Shown: positions 1 through 10,253, counted from the stretch's first letter. The stretch: DNA of 64,000 nucleotides from Paulinella micropora (GCA_019918135.1 WBZZ01002926.1:67501-131500), one strand, 5' to 3'. Program-made: numbers and translations. Notes: generated from the letters alone by a model not told the origin.

Positions 1-1
1 T

Positions 2-1612
2 CAAGCGAGGTATGATTATCTGCAGCTGTGTTTAAATCATATTATCGACGCCTTTGTTGCAACAGGTTCCGATCGCTATATCCTTGTCATCCGCCAAGTG
101 CACATTGCCGCAAGCCCCAACGGCGTTGCTAATGCTGAGGAGTTGCAGCTGCTGAAGTTCTATTTCCTCTCCATCGTGCACTCGCAGATGCTTGGGGAGT
201 CAACGAAAGAATGGGAGTCGGAAGTCTTATCACTTCTCATCCCTATATTGGCAACCCCGCACAAGTTAAGCTGCTGCCAACGTTCAGGAAGCGTGAGCAG
301 CTTATCATAGAAGCGGAGAACAAGGTAATCCCGATTTTCATTTTGTGTGCAAACATCTGCATCGTTGGTTGTGCAGCGTCTGGCTGAACTACGACGAGCT
401 GCTCGGAAGGGCAGCCTTGCGGGTTCGAACGTCAGAGTGTCACTGAGAAAAAAATCTATCAACAAGGAAGGTCGCCTGAAACTCCAAAACCAAGTGGTGG
501 ATGCCCTTTAAATTATCGCTTATAGGTACATGTGCAGAGCGCACGACGCCCGGCGGCGGCAAGCATGCTCCAGAGGGCGGCAACGACTGCAAGCTTCAGG
601 GGAAAGATGAGGACGAGGACACGAACGATGAGGACGAGGAAGACGAGAAGAGCAAGCCTCCGCCCGGCAAGAAGGCACGTCGCCTTCAACCTGGTACACT
701 CATATGCATTGTCACTTCTTTGTCATGATCAGTAATGAGAATGATTTAATACTGATCAGGCAAGAGCCAGTGACCCGCACCTGCGGACGAGAAGAAACCT
801 GCACCCGGTGGTTCGAATTTGCACCCTGCCAGCCCCGCCGGCGGCATCAGTGTGTTGGATGTGCAAAAGATGATCGATATAGGGTTTGCGCAGCGAGAAA
901 AAGAACGAAAGGTAAAAGAGGCACCAGCAGCAAAGATAAAAGAGGCAGCAGCAGCAGCAAAGAAAGCCCAAGCCAATAAAGAAAAGGAAGAAGAAGTAAA
1001 AGAAGAAGAGGAGGAGGAGGATCCGGAGGAGGTGAACCCCCACCTGAAAAAGAAGAAGCCAGCCTGAAAGAGAGGATTGTGAATGCGAGGGCTCGCGAGG
1101 TCAAGAAGAATGAGTGGTCGAAGTTCTGCAAGAAGAAGAGGGAGGAGGAGGAGGAGAAGGAGGAGGAGGAGAAAAAGAGGCAGAAGCAGGCGGATGAGGT
1201 GAAAACGAAGAAGGCGGAGAAGAGGGCGAAGAAGAAGGCAGCATCAGATTCTTCCGACTTGGAGTCAGAATCTGATAGGCTCAGCAAGGCGAAGAAGAGG
1301 GCGAAGAAGAAGGCAGCATCAGATTCTTCCGACTTGGAGTCAGAATCTGATAGGCTCAGCACGAGTGATGGTGAGAGTGAAAGCGACTCTGAGTATGAAC
1401 GCAGAGGAAAGAGACAGAAGAGAGAGAGAGCAAGCCGGAGATCCAAAAAGAAAAAAGTTGCCGATCGCGACCCTGACCGCAACCGGATCAAGGCGAGCAG
1501 CCAGGTTTTGCCTCCATTCAACCAGTTCAACCCGCTGTATATGCCATTTGCCTCCCCAATGAGCTCTGCGTTCGGCTCTCCAATGGCGGGTGCCAGTCCC
1601 GACAACAACTGA
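2..1612 (+). CDS. 3' part of an intron-containing host gene with a Lys/Glu/Ser-rich tail
   Basis: The 5' end lies outside the window and no family was recognised. Coding stretches read in short exons: around 200-340 ending ...IIEAENK, about 380-500 ending ...KLQNQVVDAL, about 540-695 (acidic, then PPPGKKARR), about 770-1,066, and 1,079-1,612. Likely GT-AG introns lie near 341-379 and 695-770. The tail is very charged (KEEEE, KKKAAS) and holds an exact 25-residue tandem duplication. It ends in a Pro/Met/Phe-rich stretch finishing ASPDNN. The tail layout (coiled, K/E-rich, then Ser-rich) resembles the 3' end of the large gene at 29,701-36,230, and both contain LQNQVV. They may belong to one gene family, but that is inference. 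The exon joins are by eye. Confidence 0.45.
1210..1359 (+). repeat. Two exact-type 75-bp tandem units in a coding exon
   Basis: Two adjacent 75-bp units encode a 25-residue block running from KAEKRAKKKAAS to SESDRLS. They differ by about one residue (E/K), which suggests a recent in-frame duplication. Confidence 0.85.
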
Positions 1613-2960
1613 TTCAATTTCGCGGTGGCTTCGCAGGCCATCCGTCGTTGACTGGTTGCAATGCCTCTCTTTGTTGCTCACAATGGAATGATTTGTGTTC
1701 TTAGGTTATATATATATCGCAGTACTGCGCAACATGTTGACAGCAGCAACTTGTTTTCACGTCAGTCAGATCGATTTCTAATCGTTTAGTAGCATCTTGC
1801 TTTCACGTCAGTCAGATCAAGTTCAAATCGTTTAGTTTCATTTGGACAGGGGTGCATCATTGGACCCCAGGTGGACACGGCATTCCGCCCCCCGCCCCCC
1901 CCCCCCCCACACACACACACACACACCAAAGGTAAAATTAAAAGTTTCATTTGTTATTCTGCTTCATATCATCATATCTCGTTGGCAAAGTGTCACGCGC
2001 ATCGTCATAATTCAGACGCGCGTGTCACATTGCTGCCATAACACAAATTTCACTTGGTATTTTTTGCATACCCCCCCCCCCCCCCCCCCCGGGCCCCCCG
2101 GCCCGTTCGCTCCAGTGCCAAGGCAAGTCGAAGTGTAAGGTTAGCAATAGGCTTGCAAACAAGTTTAGGAGATTTATTTGTGATTGTACCCTTTCTGGCG
2201 CAAGCGCGGAGTTGTCGCTTAGCAAACTTAATAGTGACATAGGTGTGAATCACCCTTCACCCTCCCCCCCTGCCACATGCTAATAAGTCAAAGTCCAGGC
2301 CTGTTCTACGCTGTAGGCAGCAAATAAAATGATTTCTTAGATTTTCTAAGCTTCTACGTAAAAATGCATGCAATATCCTTTCGGTGGGACGTCGTTCTAG
2401 TCATTAAACTATCACTTGGGACTTAGAAAAATTTTGAAAAAATAGGTTCCGGTACGGTAAAAAAAATAGTCTAAGTCTAATTAAACAAAGATATTATTGA
2501 TAAAAAACTTATTAAACTTGTTTTTACTACTCCCCCTAGCTCCGGAAGCGTGAATTTATGCTCTAGTAAAAGTCTGTAAAAAACTTCGAAAATTTCGTGA
2601 AAAACACAGCTCCCCCTAGTTAGCCGATTCAATTGTTCTATCCTGTGATTGTCCTGAGTCTGTCATCCATTCTTAATGCATTGTCTTCATGTTTTACCCT
2701 TATCCTAGTTCTATGTTTCTATTAAAAAGAATTTTATGTGTGTGCTGCACGAACCATGCACATGATAGAGACATAGTCTGTGGCAAGAGATAATGACAAT
2801 AATTTGGTCATAGACCCTTTGTTGTGATGGCAGAGAGCAAGTATTAGCATAGTCAGGTTGCCCTAGTGCTGAGCTTATCTGTTGTCTCTGAGAGCTGAGA
2901 AACTAAACTTACATTTCATCTCAGTAGGTTGTCTTAGGATTACGTGAACTCTTTCTTCTG

Positions 2961-2966
2961 TCTCTC

Positions 2967-3031
<65 letters not shown>
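2961..3031. repeat. (CT)n microsatellite
   Basis: About 70 bp of CT dinucleotides with occasional extra T, read directly from the sequence. Confidence 0.95.
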
Positions 3032-3032
<1 letters not shown>

Positions 3033-3117
3033 GCTCTCTCTTCTTTCCCCTTCGTATCTCGACTTCACAGCATCGTCAAAAGAAAGCGTCTGTTTTCTAT
3101 ATGTCCTTCAATATAGT

Positions 3118-3172
3118 ATTGTGTATGTATATGCATATGTATATGTATATATGTGCATATATATATAAATAT

Positions 3173-3203
<31 letters not shown>

Positions 3204-3297
3204 TATACATATATATATACAGTGGTGGAGATGATGTATATACATACATATATATATATATATGCATATATATATATATATATATATATAATATACA
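3118..3297. repeat. (TA)n / (TATG)n microsatellite
   Basis: Alternating TA with TATG and TACA variants. It is interrupted at 3,220-3,240 by a unique stretch (cagtggtggagatgatgta) that recurs inverted on the far side of the 20-kb element, near 26,156-26,174. Confidence 0.9.
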
Positions 3298-4440
3298 TTT
3301 AATGCCTTTTTGGAGCTATAAGTCTATCTACCTAAATTGTATTTGTTATATAGTCTTCTTAGTCCTCCGATTATGATATCTCTTCCTCTAGTCTGTCGTA
3401 TTGTGATGATTGTTTACCATCATGTTAGTTATATATGTCGTATATAGATAATATATATTATCTACTTATTGTTGTCCTTCTCTTATCTGGTTAATACTAT
3501 ATTTGTGTGCGTGTTATGATTAGTGATAATACATATCAGTATTGCCTTACGTCGCTGTAGGGTATACGTCGCTGATGTTGTTGTTTTGTGTCAGCACATT
3601 GCGTACGAGTGAACGGATGTATACCTTACATGAGTGTATGTCGATTGTTATATATTATGATTGGCGACACCACTCATTTGCACGTGTTAGGGGGAGACAA
3701 CCGCGGGAAAAGAAGTATCATATACATATTTATATACATACATACATTGACTACACGTCCTTTTTGCCCTTGTCATCACTATATGTCTGCCTACATGTAC
3801 ATTATCATATATATTTACATCTATACCGCGGTGCATACAATTATTGATATGTGTGTCGTGACATGGTGTGTTTGCTTTTGATTTGTGATTCGTCCACTTA
3901 ACCAAACTGCATGCTCACTCCACGCATTTATTCACTTAATTGGTGTACATGTTGTATATATGTATTAACTGTATATGTCAATCATGGGTAATGTACAGGT
4001 ATGTTATTCTGTAATATGTATAATATCTACCGTATAGATATAGTATTTACATTTACATAACGTGTCATTTGCGTACGTACACATACATTCATTTGACAAT
4101 TTATATATGCGTATGTTATGCATAGCTATGTACATGTGTATGTTCATATTTATATTGTAGTTATATTATACATATAATAGGTAATTAAATTACGTGTTGT
4201 CATTGTACTTTGATATGTTATCTTTTCAAAGTTTATGTGCGCTCGTTCACATTATTATACATACACATGCATACGGCAGATTATATGTTGATATCACTTT
4301 TCTTTGTGTAGTTGTTGGTGTGCAGGGGGAGCTCAATATTAATACCTGTATTCATGCGCGGGGTGCAGGGGAAGCCCCTGTACATCTATTCTATGCACAT
4401 TCTCAATTTGTGTCTTTTGTTTTGTTATAGGAGAAAGCGT

Positions 4441-4465
4441 ATATATATATATGTATATATATATA

Positions 4466-4525
<60 letters not shown>

Positions 4526-4540
4526 TGTGTGTGTGTGTGC
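4441..4540. repeat. Compound TA-TG-AG-TG microsatellite
   Basis: A run of TA, then TG, then about 20 AG dinucleotides, then TG. Apparent reading frames across it are repeat artefacts. Confidence 0.95.
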
Positions 4541-5914
4541 TCGTGTGTGGTACACGTCTGTATTCACACCTACAATGTTAGTTGTCATCTCCATCTTGTT
4601 TAATTACAACTTCTCCCACCCCTTTCTTTGTCACTCCCTTCCTTGCTTTGAAATCATCAAAATATTATATATTCTTCTTTGCTTATATATATTATTCTTG
4701 TTAATTTCAGGGGGAGAGATGTACATAGGCATAGGACGGCACGGTCGTGAGCGCCAGGGGGAGAGCGATAATAGTTATAGTAGACGGTACGGGGGAGAGC
4801 GATAATAGGTAAGAGGCAGCATCGCGGAAGCTGATAATTGCTGTTGCTAATTTGCTTTACTGCTGTATTTATTCTACCTGTCCACCTTGGTACATGTGTC
4901 ACATACGCATCCGTGTGAGTACTAGTCTTCATATGTATCATTGTATGTCTTTGACCTTTCCTTGTGTTCATTTGGCGGATCCAACCTATGTTGCCCCTGT
5001 CTTCTGGACACATTGTATGAGTGCCGCTTGAGTATGGTTGAGTGCTGCGAATAATCAATTCATGACCTATATGTGTGTGTTTTAACATGCTCATTCATGA
5101 AACCATCTTTCTGTTACCTACCTACATATTTGGTCTGACTTGTGTTATCCGTCCACACATCACCATCGTATTAGTACTATCGACATGTTCTACCTGTGTT
5201 TGTCACTGATCTCATAGACTTTTACCATTCATGTGTGCTGCCATGCGCATCGTCCCATGTCAAGGTTGTATATGTAGTGTATGATATTGTGAGGGAAGCA
5301 TAAGCGTAGTAATACGGTACAGTTAGCCGAAGGTGTGATTCCTGATCGCGATTATGATAGTACCTGGGTAGGGTAGTAGGTCGCTTTAGACTTGCGTAGG
5401 AGGACAGAAGAGAGCATATTGTTCCTACGTATACTAGTAATACTATCTCCCTCTTGTAATCTTTCTACCAGGTCCTGCTTACAGTTCCCTGTCCCTCCTA
5501 CTCTCTCAACTTCCACCTTTTGTCTGAATTGCACCTCTATCTCTGTCTCACCCACTCAATGAGTGTATATGTTGACCCGTAATCACTGCAATCGCATAGT
5601 ACCTATCTTTTCGCATGCTAATGATTGATCTGTCTGTCGAGTGATTCGTGTTGATGTATATCCATGAGTGTTTGCTTAATCCTTACATTGACTTATGTGG
5701 CAATCACAGTGTGGATTTTGGGGTATTTATATCTTTCCATCGAATAGTGCTGTATTTGTAACTGTATGTATCTGTTGCATGCATTTTATTTTGAGACCCT
5801 AGCACTATTACACGCGTGTAGATGTGTACATAAATAGTATTCCTTACGTACTAATGGCTTGTGTGTTGTCCACATGTATATATGGACGATATACACATAA
5901 TATTATATATATAT

Positions 5915-6481
5915 ACATATTTATCTACAATAGACATGTCCATCTCGTATATCATAAAATAAGCCTTAGAAACATATAAAACACACACATGAAGACAGAA
6001 AACACACCTATGTTTCACAAAAACACACCTTCGTTTTGACAAAAAAAACGACAAACTAAGCACACTAAGAGAGATTTGGTCAAAATGACGACAATTTCAT
6101 ATTTTTATTTCATAAAAATATATATTAAACTTCGTTTAAATATGAAATTGTCGTCATTTTGACCAAATCTCTCTTAGTGTGCTTAGTTTGTCGTTTTTTT
6201 GTCAAAACGAAGGTGTGTTTTTGTGAAACATAGGTGTGTTTTCTGTCTTCATGTGTGTGTTTTATATGTTTCTAAGGCTTATTTTATGATATACGAGATG
6301 GACTTTTTTGTCGTCATTTTGACCAAATCTCTCTTAGTGTGCTTAGTTTGTCGTTTTTTTGTCAAAACGAAGGTGTGTTTTTGTGAAACATAGGTGTGTT
6401 TTCTGTCTTCATGTGTGTGTTTTATATGTTTCTAAGGCTTATTTTATGATATACGAGATGGACATGTCTATTGTAGATAAA
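5915..6481. repeat. Left terminal palindrome plus tandem 160-bp unit (candidate hairpin telomere)
   Basis: A unit of about 157 bp is present once in reverse (5,939-6,093) and twice forward (from 6,149 and from 6,309, a 160-bp step). The reverse and first forward copies form a palindrome whose arms pair perfectly up to gacgacaatttcatattt, leaving 6,105-6,137 (33 nt, AT-rich) unpaired at the centre. The boundary sequence catgtctattgtagataaat closes the block on both the outer and the inner side. Poxvirus genome ends are likewise AT-rich, incompletely paired hairpins next to tandem repeats; the comparison is of architecture only. Confidence 0.85.
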
Positions 6482-6577
6482 TGATCATAAAAAGAACATA
6501 AGAAATAAAAAGAAAAAGTCAATAATTAAATATTTTTTTCATATTGAGAAAAAATATAGACTTGTTTAATATACAAC

Positions 6578-8018
6578 TTGCGAACACGGGACGCGGAAGA
6601 ACACGGGACACGAACAAAGCAACCACGGGGAATTGTGTGGAACGAAAACGACAGAAAATTTATCAAGCAGTTAAATGTGGCAGACACAGAGCAAAAAATA
6701 TATGATGTCGTATCAAACTTTTTTACAAGCGATGCGAAGCCGTCAAAGGCCTTTCATAATGCTATTTTGTTATTGTTTAGTAAAACGACAACAGAAGACG
6801 AAATATTAAAAGCGATGCCAATCATTTATTCAAAGTATGCTATTATTTATCCGAATACAACTTCAAGAAGACAACGACTTTCTGAGGTTAGAACAAAAGC
6901 AATAAAACCAAATCAAAGCAAGAAGGTTTATGAGATGTCTAAATTGGACAAATATTTCAATATCAACGAAGATGAGCGAATTGAAATTGTTGAGGGGTAT
7001 AAAAAAGATGTCAAAGCAAAAAACGAACAAAAAATACAGATAGATGTAAGGGAGGTAATGGCGAAAATGAATGAAATGATTTTGAGCAATGACCCTTATA
7101 TGAAACTATTGGCTTTAATGTTAGCAATAGGGGCGCGACCCGTTGAGATATTTGATAAAACACTTATGAATTAATACCCGACAAACCAAGTTGGCTGAGA
7201 GTGGATAACTTAGCAAAAAAGAGAGAGGGGCAAAAAAGAATTGGACCGAGAGGCCCGTTGTTTTATTTACTCCTTCTTTCGTTATTGAACAAGTAAATTC
7301 AATAAGAAACTACTTCAAGAAAAAGAAAGCAATAATAATCAACGACGACGGACAACTAGCGAAAGACAAAAACAATGAACTAAACAAACGAATAATTAAA
7401 GTGTTTCCTTGGTTGGCAGACTATAAACAAAGGTCTTCAATGTTGCGAAAATTATATGCGAGTTTGTCATATACGAATTTTGCTAATCCGAAAACAACAA
7501 ATTTTAATACTTGGGTCTCTAATGTGATGGGACATGGTGATATGCTTACGAGTTTTTCTTATAGTTGGGTGAATGTTGCGGACCCCCGTGAAATGATGGA
7601 AGAAGGAATAAAAACTGAGTTGGAAGAATTGAGACGGAAAATTGATTTATGTATGAGTGTCAAAGGGGCCGAAAATGAAAGCGAAAACGAGGGCGACGAC
7701 GGCAAATACAAACCCTTAGGCAAAAAAGCAAGCCGTGAGGACAAGTATGAGTTATTAAACAAAATTTGGAATGACTACGGCGGAAAAATAACTAATACAA
7801 CACTTAGAAAAAAAAGCGGAATTGGGGCTGTTATTGTGAATGAGTTTGTAATGAGTAAAAAGGAAACCACGACGGAGGAAGCAAAGCAACACGAAGCAAA
7901 GCAACCCGAAGCAAAGCAAACTGAGAAAAAGAAAGCGAGTTATAAACTCATAGACGAAAACGGGGTAAGCCAACCAATAAGACGGAGTAGCCGATTGAAA
8001 AAAAAAGAAATGCATTGA
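6578..8018 (+). pseudogene. Telomere resolvase (protelomerase)-like gene, left copy, broken
   Basis: Telomere resolvases are tyrosine-recombinase relatives that cut a palindromic telomere site and reseal each side as a hairpin. Visible signature: an Arg in LMLAIGARPVEIF, a later basic helix LRKLYASLSYTNF, and GHGDMLTSFSYSW, in which His (codon at 7,533) and Tyr (codon at 7,560) are nine residues apart, the His-Tyr spacing I recall for phage N15 TelN. The C-terminal part is rich in Lys/Glu with a repeated AKQxEAKQ motif and a basic end (RRSSRLKKK), a plausible DNA-binding tail. The gene lies directly inside the terminal palindrome, which would be its natural substrate. No ATG is evident at the start; the open frame begins near 6,578. 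The copy is broken, about two breaks. The family call rests on motifs only; an ordinary tyrosine recombinase is the alternative. Confidence 0.7.
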
Positions 8019-8027
8019 ATAAAATCG

Positions 8028-8063
8028 GTCAATAGTTTGCTATTGACATTTGTCCAAGGGACT
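8028..8063 (+). terminator. Hairpin just after the left resolvase gene
   Basis: gtcaatag-tttg-ctattgac, followed by atttgtccaaggg, lies about 10 bp past the stop codon. Nearly the same hairpin and flank occur after the gene at 15,874-16,248. This suggests hairpin-marked 3' ends of the kind described for mimivirus transcripts. Confidence 0.5.
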
Positions 8064-8163
8064 AAATCTCTTTGAATAATGGGTTTTTTGTTTTTTGTTT
8101 TGTTTCTTTTTTCTGTTTCTTTTTTCTGATTAAAACTTTTAAAAATTCAATTAAATTTTTTGG

Positions 8164-8209
8164 TGTGTTGAAAAACACATAAATATTTTAGTGTGTTGAA
8201 AAACACACA
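8164..8209 (-). terminator. Paired gtgtgttgaaaaacacac hairpins at 3' end of coiled-coil gene
   Basis: Two successive copies of gtgtgttgaaaaacaca(c), each able to form a short stem, lie immediately downstream of the minus-strand stop at 8,210. The mirror copy is at 23,787-23,835. Confidence 0.5.
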
Positions 8210-8716
8210 TTAGACGGCCAACGAAGACGCGGAGACCTCCATTAGTGTGGGTAGGGGATTGCTGGGAGGAATTGCTTGGACAACTCTGTTTAAAGCATCG
8301 TCAAATAATACGCCACTCGTAATAAGTTGATAAACCCGTTTATATTGTTGCTCGTTGAAGCCCGCTATTTTCCTGTGTCCCCCCTGTTGTATCCACTGCT
8401 TAAACTTTTTGGTCTCCGTCGTAATTTGCTCCTGCTTGAGTTCCAAAATTCTAACGAAATCAATATCCTCTGTAATTTCTTTTGCCTCTCTCAATTTCTG
8501 CCGTAGGGCTTTAACTTCTTGCTCTTTTTTCGTTCTCGCTTTCTTCAAAGAAATAATTCGGTGAGACAAGGCTTTAATTTCCCCCTCGGTCTTGTCAAGT
8601 GAGGCCCTTATTTCATCAACATTATTGCTTAATTTTTTTCGTCGCTTAATTCGTCGTTCAACTTCGGCATCCGTCTCTGGGGCGCTTCGTGAGACAATAC
8701 TACGGCTGTCGCTCAT
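8210..8716 (-). CDS. Coiled-coil protein, 168 aa (left copy)
   Basis: Family not recognised. The ATG start at 8,716 gives MSDSRSIVSRSAPET; a longer reading needs a non-ATG start. The N-terminal third is basic (VERRIKRRKK). Roughly residues 35-105 form a strong predicted coiled coil rich in Lys, Glu, Leu and Arg (LDKTEGEIKALSHRI, VKALRQKLREAKEI). The C-terminal part contains KFKQWIQQGGHRKIAGF and a helical end. It looks intact and appears identical in both arms, which argues for recent copying or constraint. A structural, scaffold or replication-accessory role is possible but unproven. Confidence 0.7.
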   Translation of the reverse strand: MSDSRSIVSRSAPETDAEVERRIKRRKKLSNNVDEIRASLDKTEGEIKALSHRIISLKKARTKKEQEVKALRQKLREAKEITEDIDFVRILELKQEQITTETKKFKQWIQQGGHRKIAGFNEQQYKRVYQLITSGVLFDDALNRVVQAIPPSNPLPTLMEVSASSLAV

Positions 8717-8742
8717 AGTGCGTGTTTGGTCTTCTTTTTGCT

Positions 8743-8778
8743 TTGGACAAAAGGACAAAAGTGATCACCTTTGTCCAA
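8743..8778. promoter_or_regulatory. Palindrome upstream of coiled-coil gene (left)
   Basis: ggacaaaagtgatcacctttgtcc is an almost perfect palindrome centred on TGATCA, with extra tttgtcca half-sites on each side. Its position just upstream of the start at 8,716 suggests an operator or origin element. The mirror copy is at 23,217-23,252. Confidence 0.5.
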
Positions 8779-8887
8779 AATTGGTTGCGCTGGTTTCGGC
8801 CCTTAATTGGTGTATCGGTCTGGACTAACGAAAAAAAATAGTTGTAGGGGCTGTTTCCTTGGTCCCGTCTAACAAATTTATTATAAT

Positions 8888-9268
8888 TTATTTTGCGGTC
8901 GTGGTGGCACTCGTAATTATCCCGTCAATAGCGGGCTTTATGTTGGACATGTAGGAATATAAGACATTTTCATATTCTTCAATCATTGCTTTAGATTTTT
9001 CATTCGTTGGCAATCGTTGAAGATTGTCTTTTATTTTGATTAATTGTGTGTATGTGTCGGGGGTTGTCGCTGTTAGATAGTTCTTGATTTGAGAAATATT
9101 TTGAAATGTTTCTTCTGTGGTTGTTGGTGTTGTTAAAAGGCCATTTAAGCATTCGTTCAAAGCCTTCAAAAAATTTAATGTGTCGTGTGTGGTGTGTGTG
9201 CGGGCTGTGTGGATTACTAAATCAATTTTAGATTTAAAGACTGCATCACATACACGACAATTAAACAT
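8888..9268 (-). CDS. C2H2 zinc-finger protein, 126 aa (left copy)
   Basis: The protein begins with a single C2H2-type finger: MFNCRVCDAVF, then IHTARTH, giving C-x2-C-x12-H-x4-H spacing. The remaining 100 or so residues are helical with no recognised fold and include a threonine-rich linker (TTPTTTEETF). Such small finger proteins in viral or plasmid-like replicons are often DNA-binding regulators; that role is inference. The right-arm copy differs at about five residues and both look intact. Confidence 0.65.
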   Translation of the reverse strand: MFNCRVCDAVFKSKIDLVIHTARTHTTHDTLNFLKALNECLNGLLTTPTTTEETFQNISQIKNYLTATTPDTYTQLIKIKDNLQRLPTNEKSKAMIEEYENVLYSYMSNIKPAIDGIITSATTTAK

Positions 9269-9382
9269 CTCTTATAATTATGTATTATTTTTTTTCAAAC
9301 AAGTCATTCGTAATTATCACATTCGATTGTCAAATGTATGTTCAATTTGTAAAGCCATTTGTTTTAATCTATCAATACTTTT

Positions 9383-9547
9383 TTAATACAATAATTCATC
9401 AATTATTGGTTTATGATAGCGGTTTAAATATTTATAAAGTGCGTCAATCGTTTGACACGGGATTAAACCCTTATGTTCGTGAAGTCGTCGCGTATTGACA
9501 ATATTCATCAAATATACCAATTGGTCAAGATTGTCAATAAAAGACAT
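9383..9547 (-). CDS. Small protein, 54 aa (left copy)
   Basis: A short frame from an ATG at 9,547 (MSFIDNLDQLVYLMNIVNTRR) to a stop at 9,383, immediately after the F-box/zinc-like gene. An upstream start would give 65 aa and overlap that gene. It is conserved in both arms, which supports it weakly because the arms are conserved throughout. No family recognised. Confidence 0.4.
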   Translation of the reverse strand: MSFIDNLDQLVYLMNIVNTRRLHEHKGLIPCQTIDALYKYLNRYHKPIIDELLY

Positions 9548-9554
9548 TGTATAA

Positions 9555-9776
9555 TTAAGGGTCTTCAATAACAAACGCATTTAAACATTTCTTAGAGCAA
9601 AATATCGCGGTTTCATACATTAGCCCCGTATCACATATACGATAAATAATGAAGAAAGCAAACGATAAACCACAACAATCGCATAAATCGGAGTTATGAT
9701 ACACGATATCCCCGTATATAAAACTCTCTATGTAATCCCGTAGTTCGGTCGGCAGTCGTTTGATAATGTCGGTCAT
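9555..9776 (-). CDS. F-box-like/zinc-binding small protein, 73 aa (left copy)
   Basis: The N-terminus IIKRLPTELRDYIESFIYGD has the Leu-Pro-x-Glu-Leu pattern of F-box or similar short helical motifs. A following CDCC and a distal CSKKC could bind one zinc ion (C-x2-C ... C-x3-C). F-box proteins link targets to ubiquitin ligases and are common in large DNA viruses of protists; here the match is short. The ATG is at 9,776. Confidence 0.5.
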   Translation of the reverse strand: MTDIIKRLPTELRDYIESFIYGDIVYHNSDLCDCCGLSFAFFIIYRICDTGLMYETAIFCSKKCLNAFVIEDP

Positions 9777-10019
9777 TTATCGGGGCAGTCGGGACGCGGT
9801 GGTGTATATGTTATTATCCTTCGGTTAATTGTATTCTTTTTTCTTTTTTTGAAAGAGAGAGAGAAAAAAATATATAATATCCATGTGAAACAAGAAGGAA
9901 TGATTAAAAAAAAAAAGTTATAACCCCCCAACGGATTGAAGAAATAAGAAAAAAAGATATATGAATGACAAACCACCAAACAAAAAGGAAGCAACAAAAC
10001 ATAAAAAAGAAGCCAAAAA

Positions 10020-10162
10020 AGGGCGGGCAAAAAATGACCTTAATAAGTCAAATCCTGCCCAAAAAAATTTATAAAATCCATATAAAAAATGGATTTCAAT
10101 TGGAAATTTAAAAAAAATCGGGCAAAAATTGACCTTATAAGTTCAAATCCTGCCCGCCACTT
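10020..10162. repeat. Two copies of a GGGCA...TGCCC foldback (left)
   Basis: Two related stretches (about 10,020-10,062 and 10,123-10,160) begin gggcaaaaa(t)tgacctta and end tcaaatcctgccc, so gggca pairs with tgccc and ttga with tcaa. Between them lie further small inverted repeats (aatccat/atggatt, aatttccaattg). The mirror copy is at 21,837-21,980. It could be structured RNA, a 3' signal or an origin. Confidence 0.55.
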
Positions 10163-10253
10163 TAAGCCTTATTAACATAAAATAAGCCTTCATATTAATC
10201 ATAAAAAATATGTATCTATAAAAAATCATATATCCTTAACTCGCGGGGCTGTA

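Larger units (their letters stand above)
1613..5914. other. Gene-poor spacer with microsatellites
   Basis: I see no convincing gene in this 4.3-kb stretch. It holds poly-C with CA repeats (1,890-1,925), a second poly-C run (2,071-2,092), a CT tract (2,961-3,031), TA/TGTA tracts (3,118-3,297) and a TA-TG-AG-TG compound tract (4,441-4,540). Open frames here translate to simple peptides (YIYIYIY, ERERER) and are rejected. The motif AGGGGGAG recurs near 3,691, 4,323, 4,710, 4,757 and 4,791. It could be a scrap of retrotransposon polypurine tracts, but nothing else supports that. Confidence 0.6.

Noticed and set aside
4312-4594. Open frames with ERERER and VCVCVC peptides
   Set aside because: They are translations of TG and AG microsatellites.
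9773-10030. 85-residue hydrophobic frame (and mirror 21,966-22,223)
   Set aside because: No ATG, low complexity, and it overlaps the structured GGGCA foldbacks; more likely non-coding.
10130-10165. tRNA-like 3' end (ttcaaatcctgcccgcca)
   Set aside because: The T-stem does not pair and no 5' acceptor or anticodon arm lies upstream; explained by the foldback repeat.
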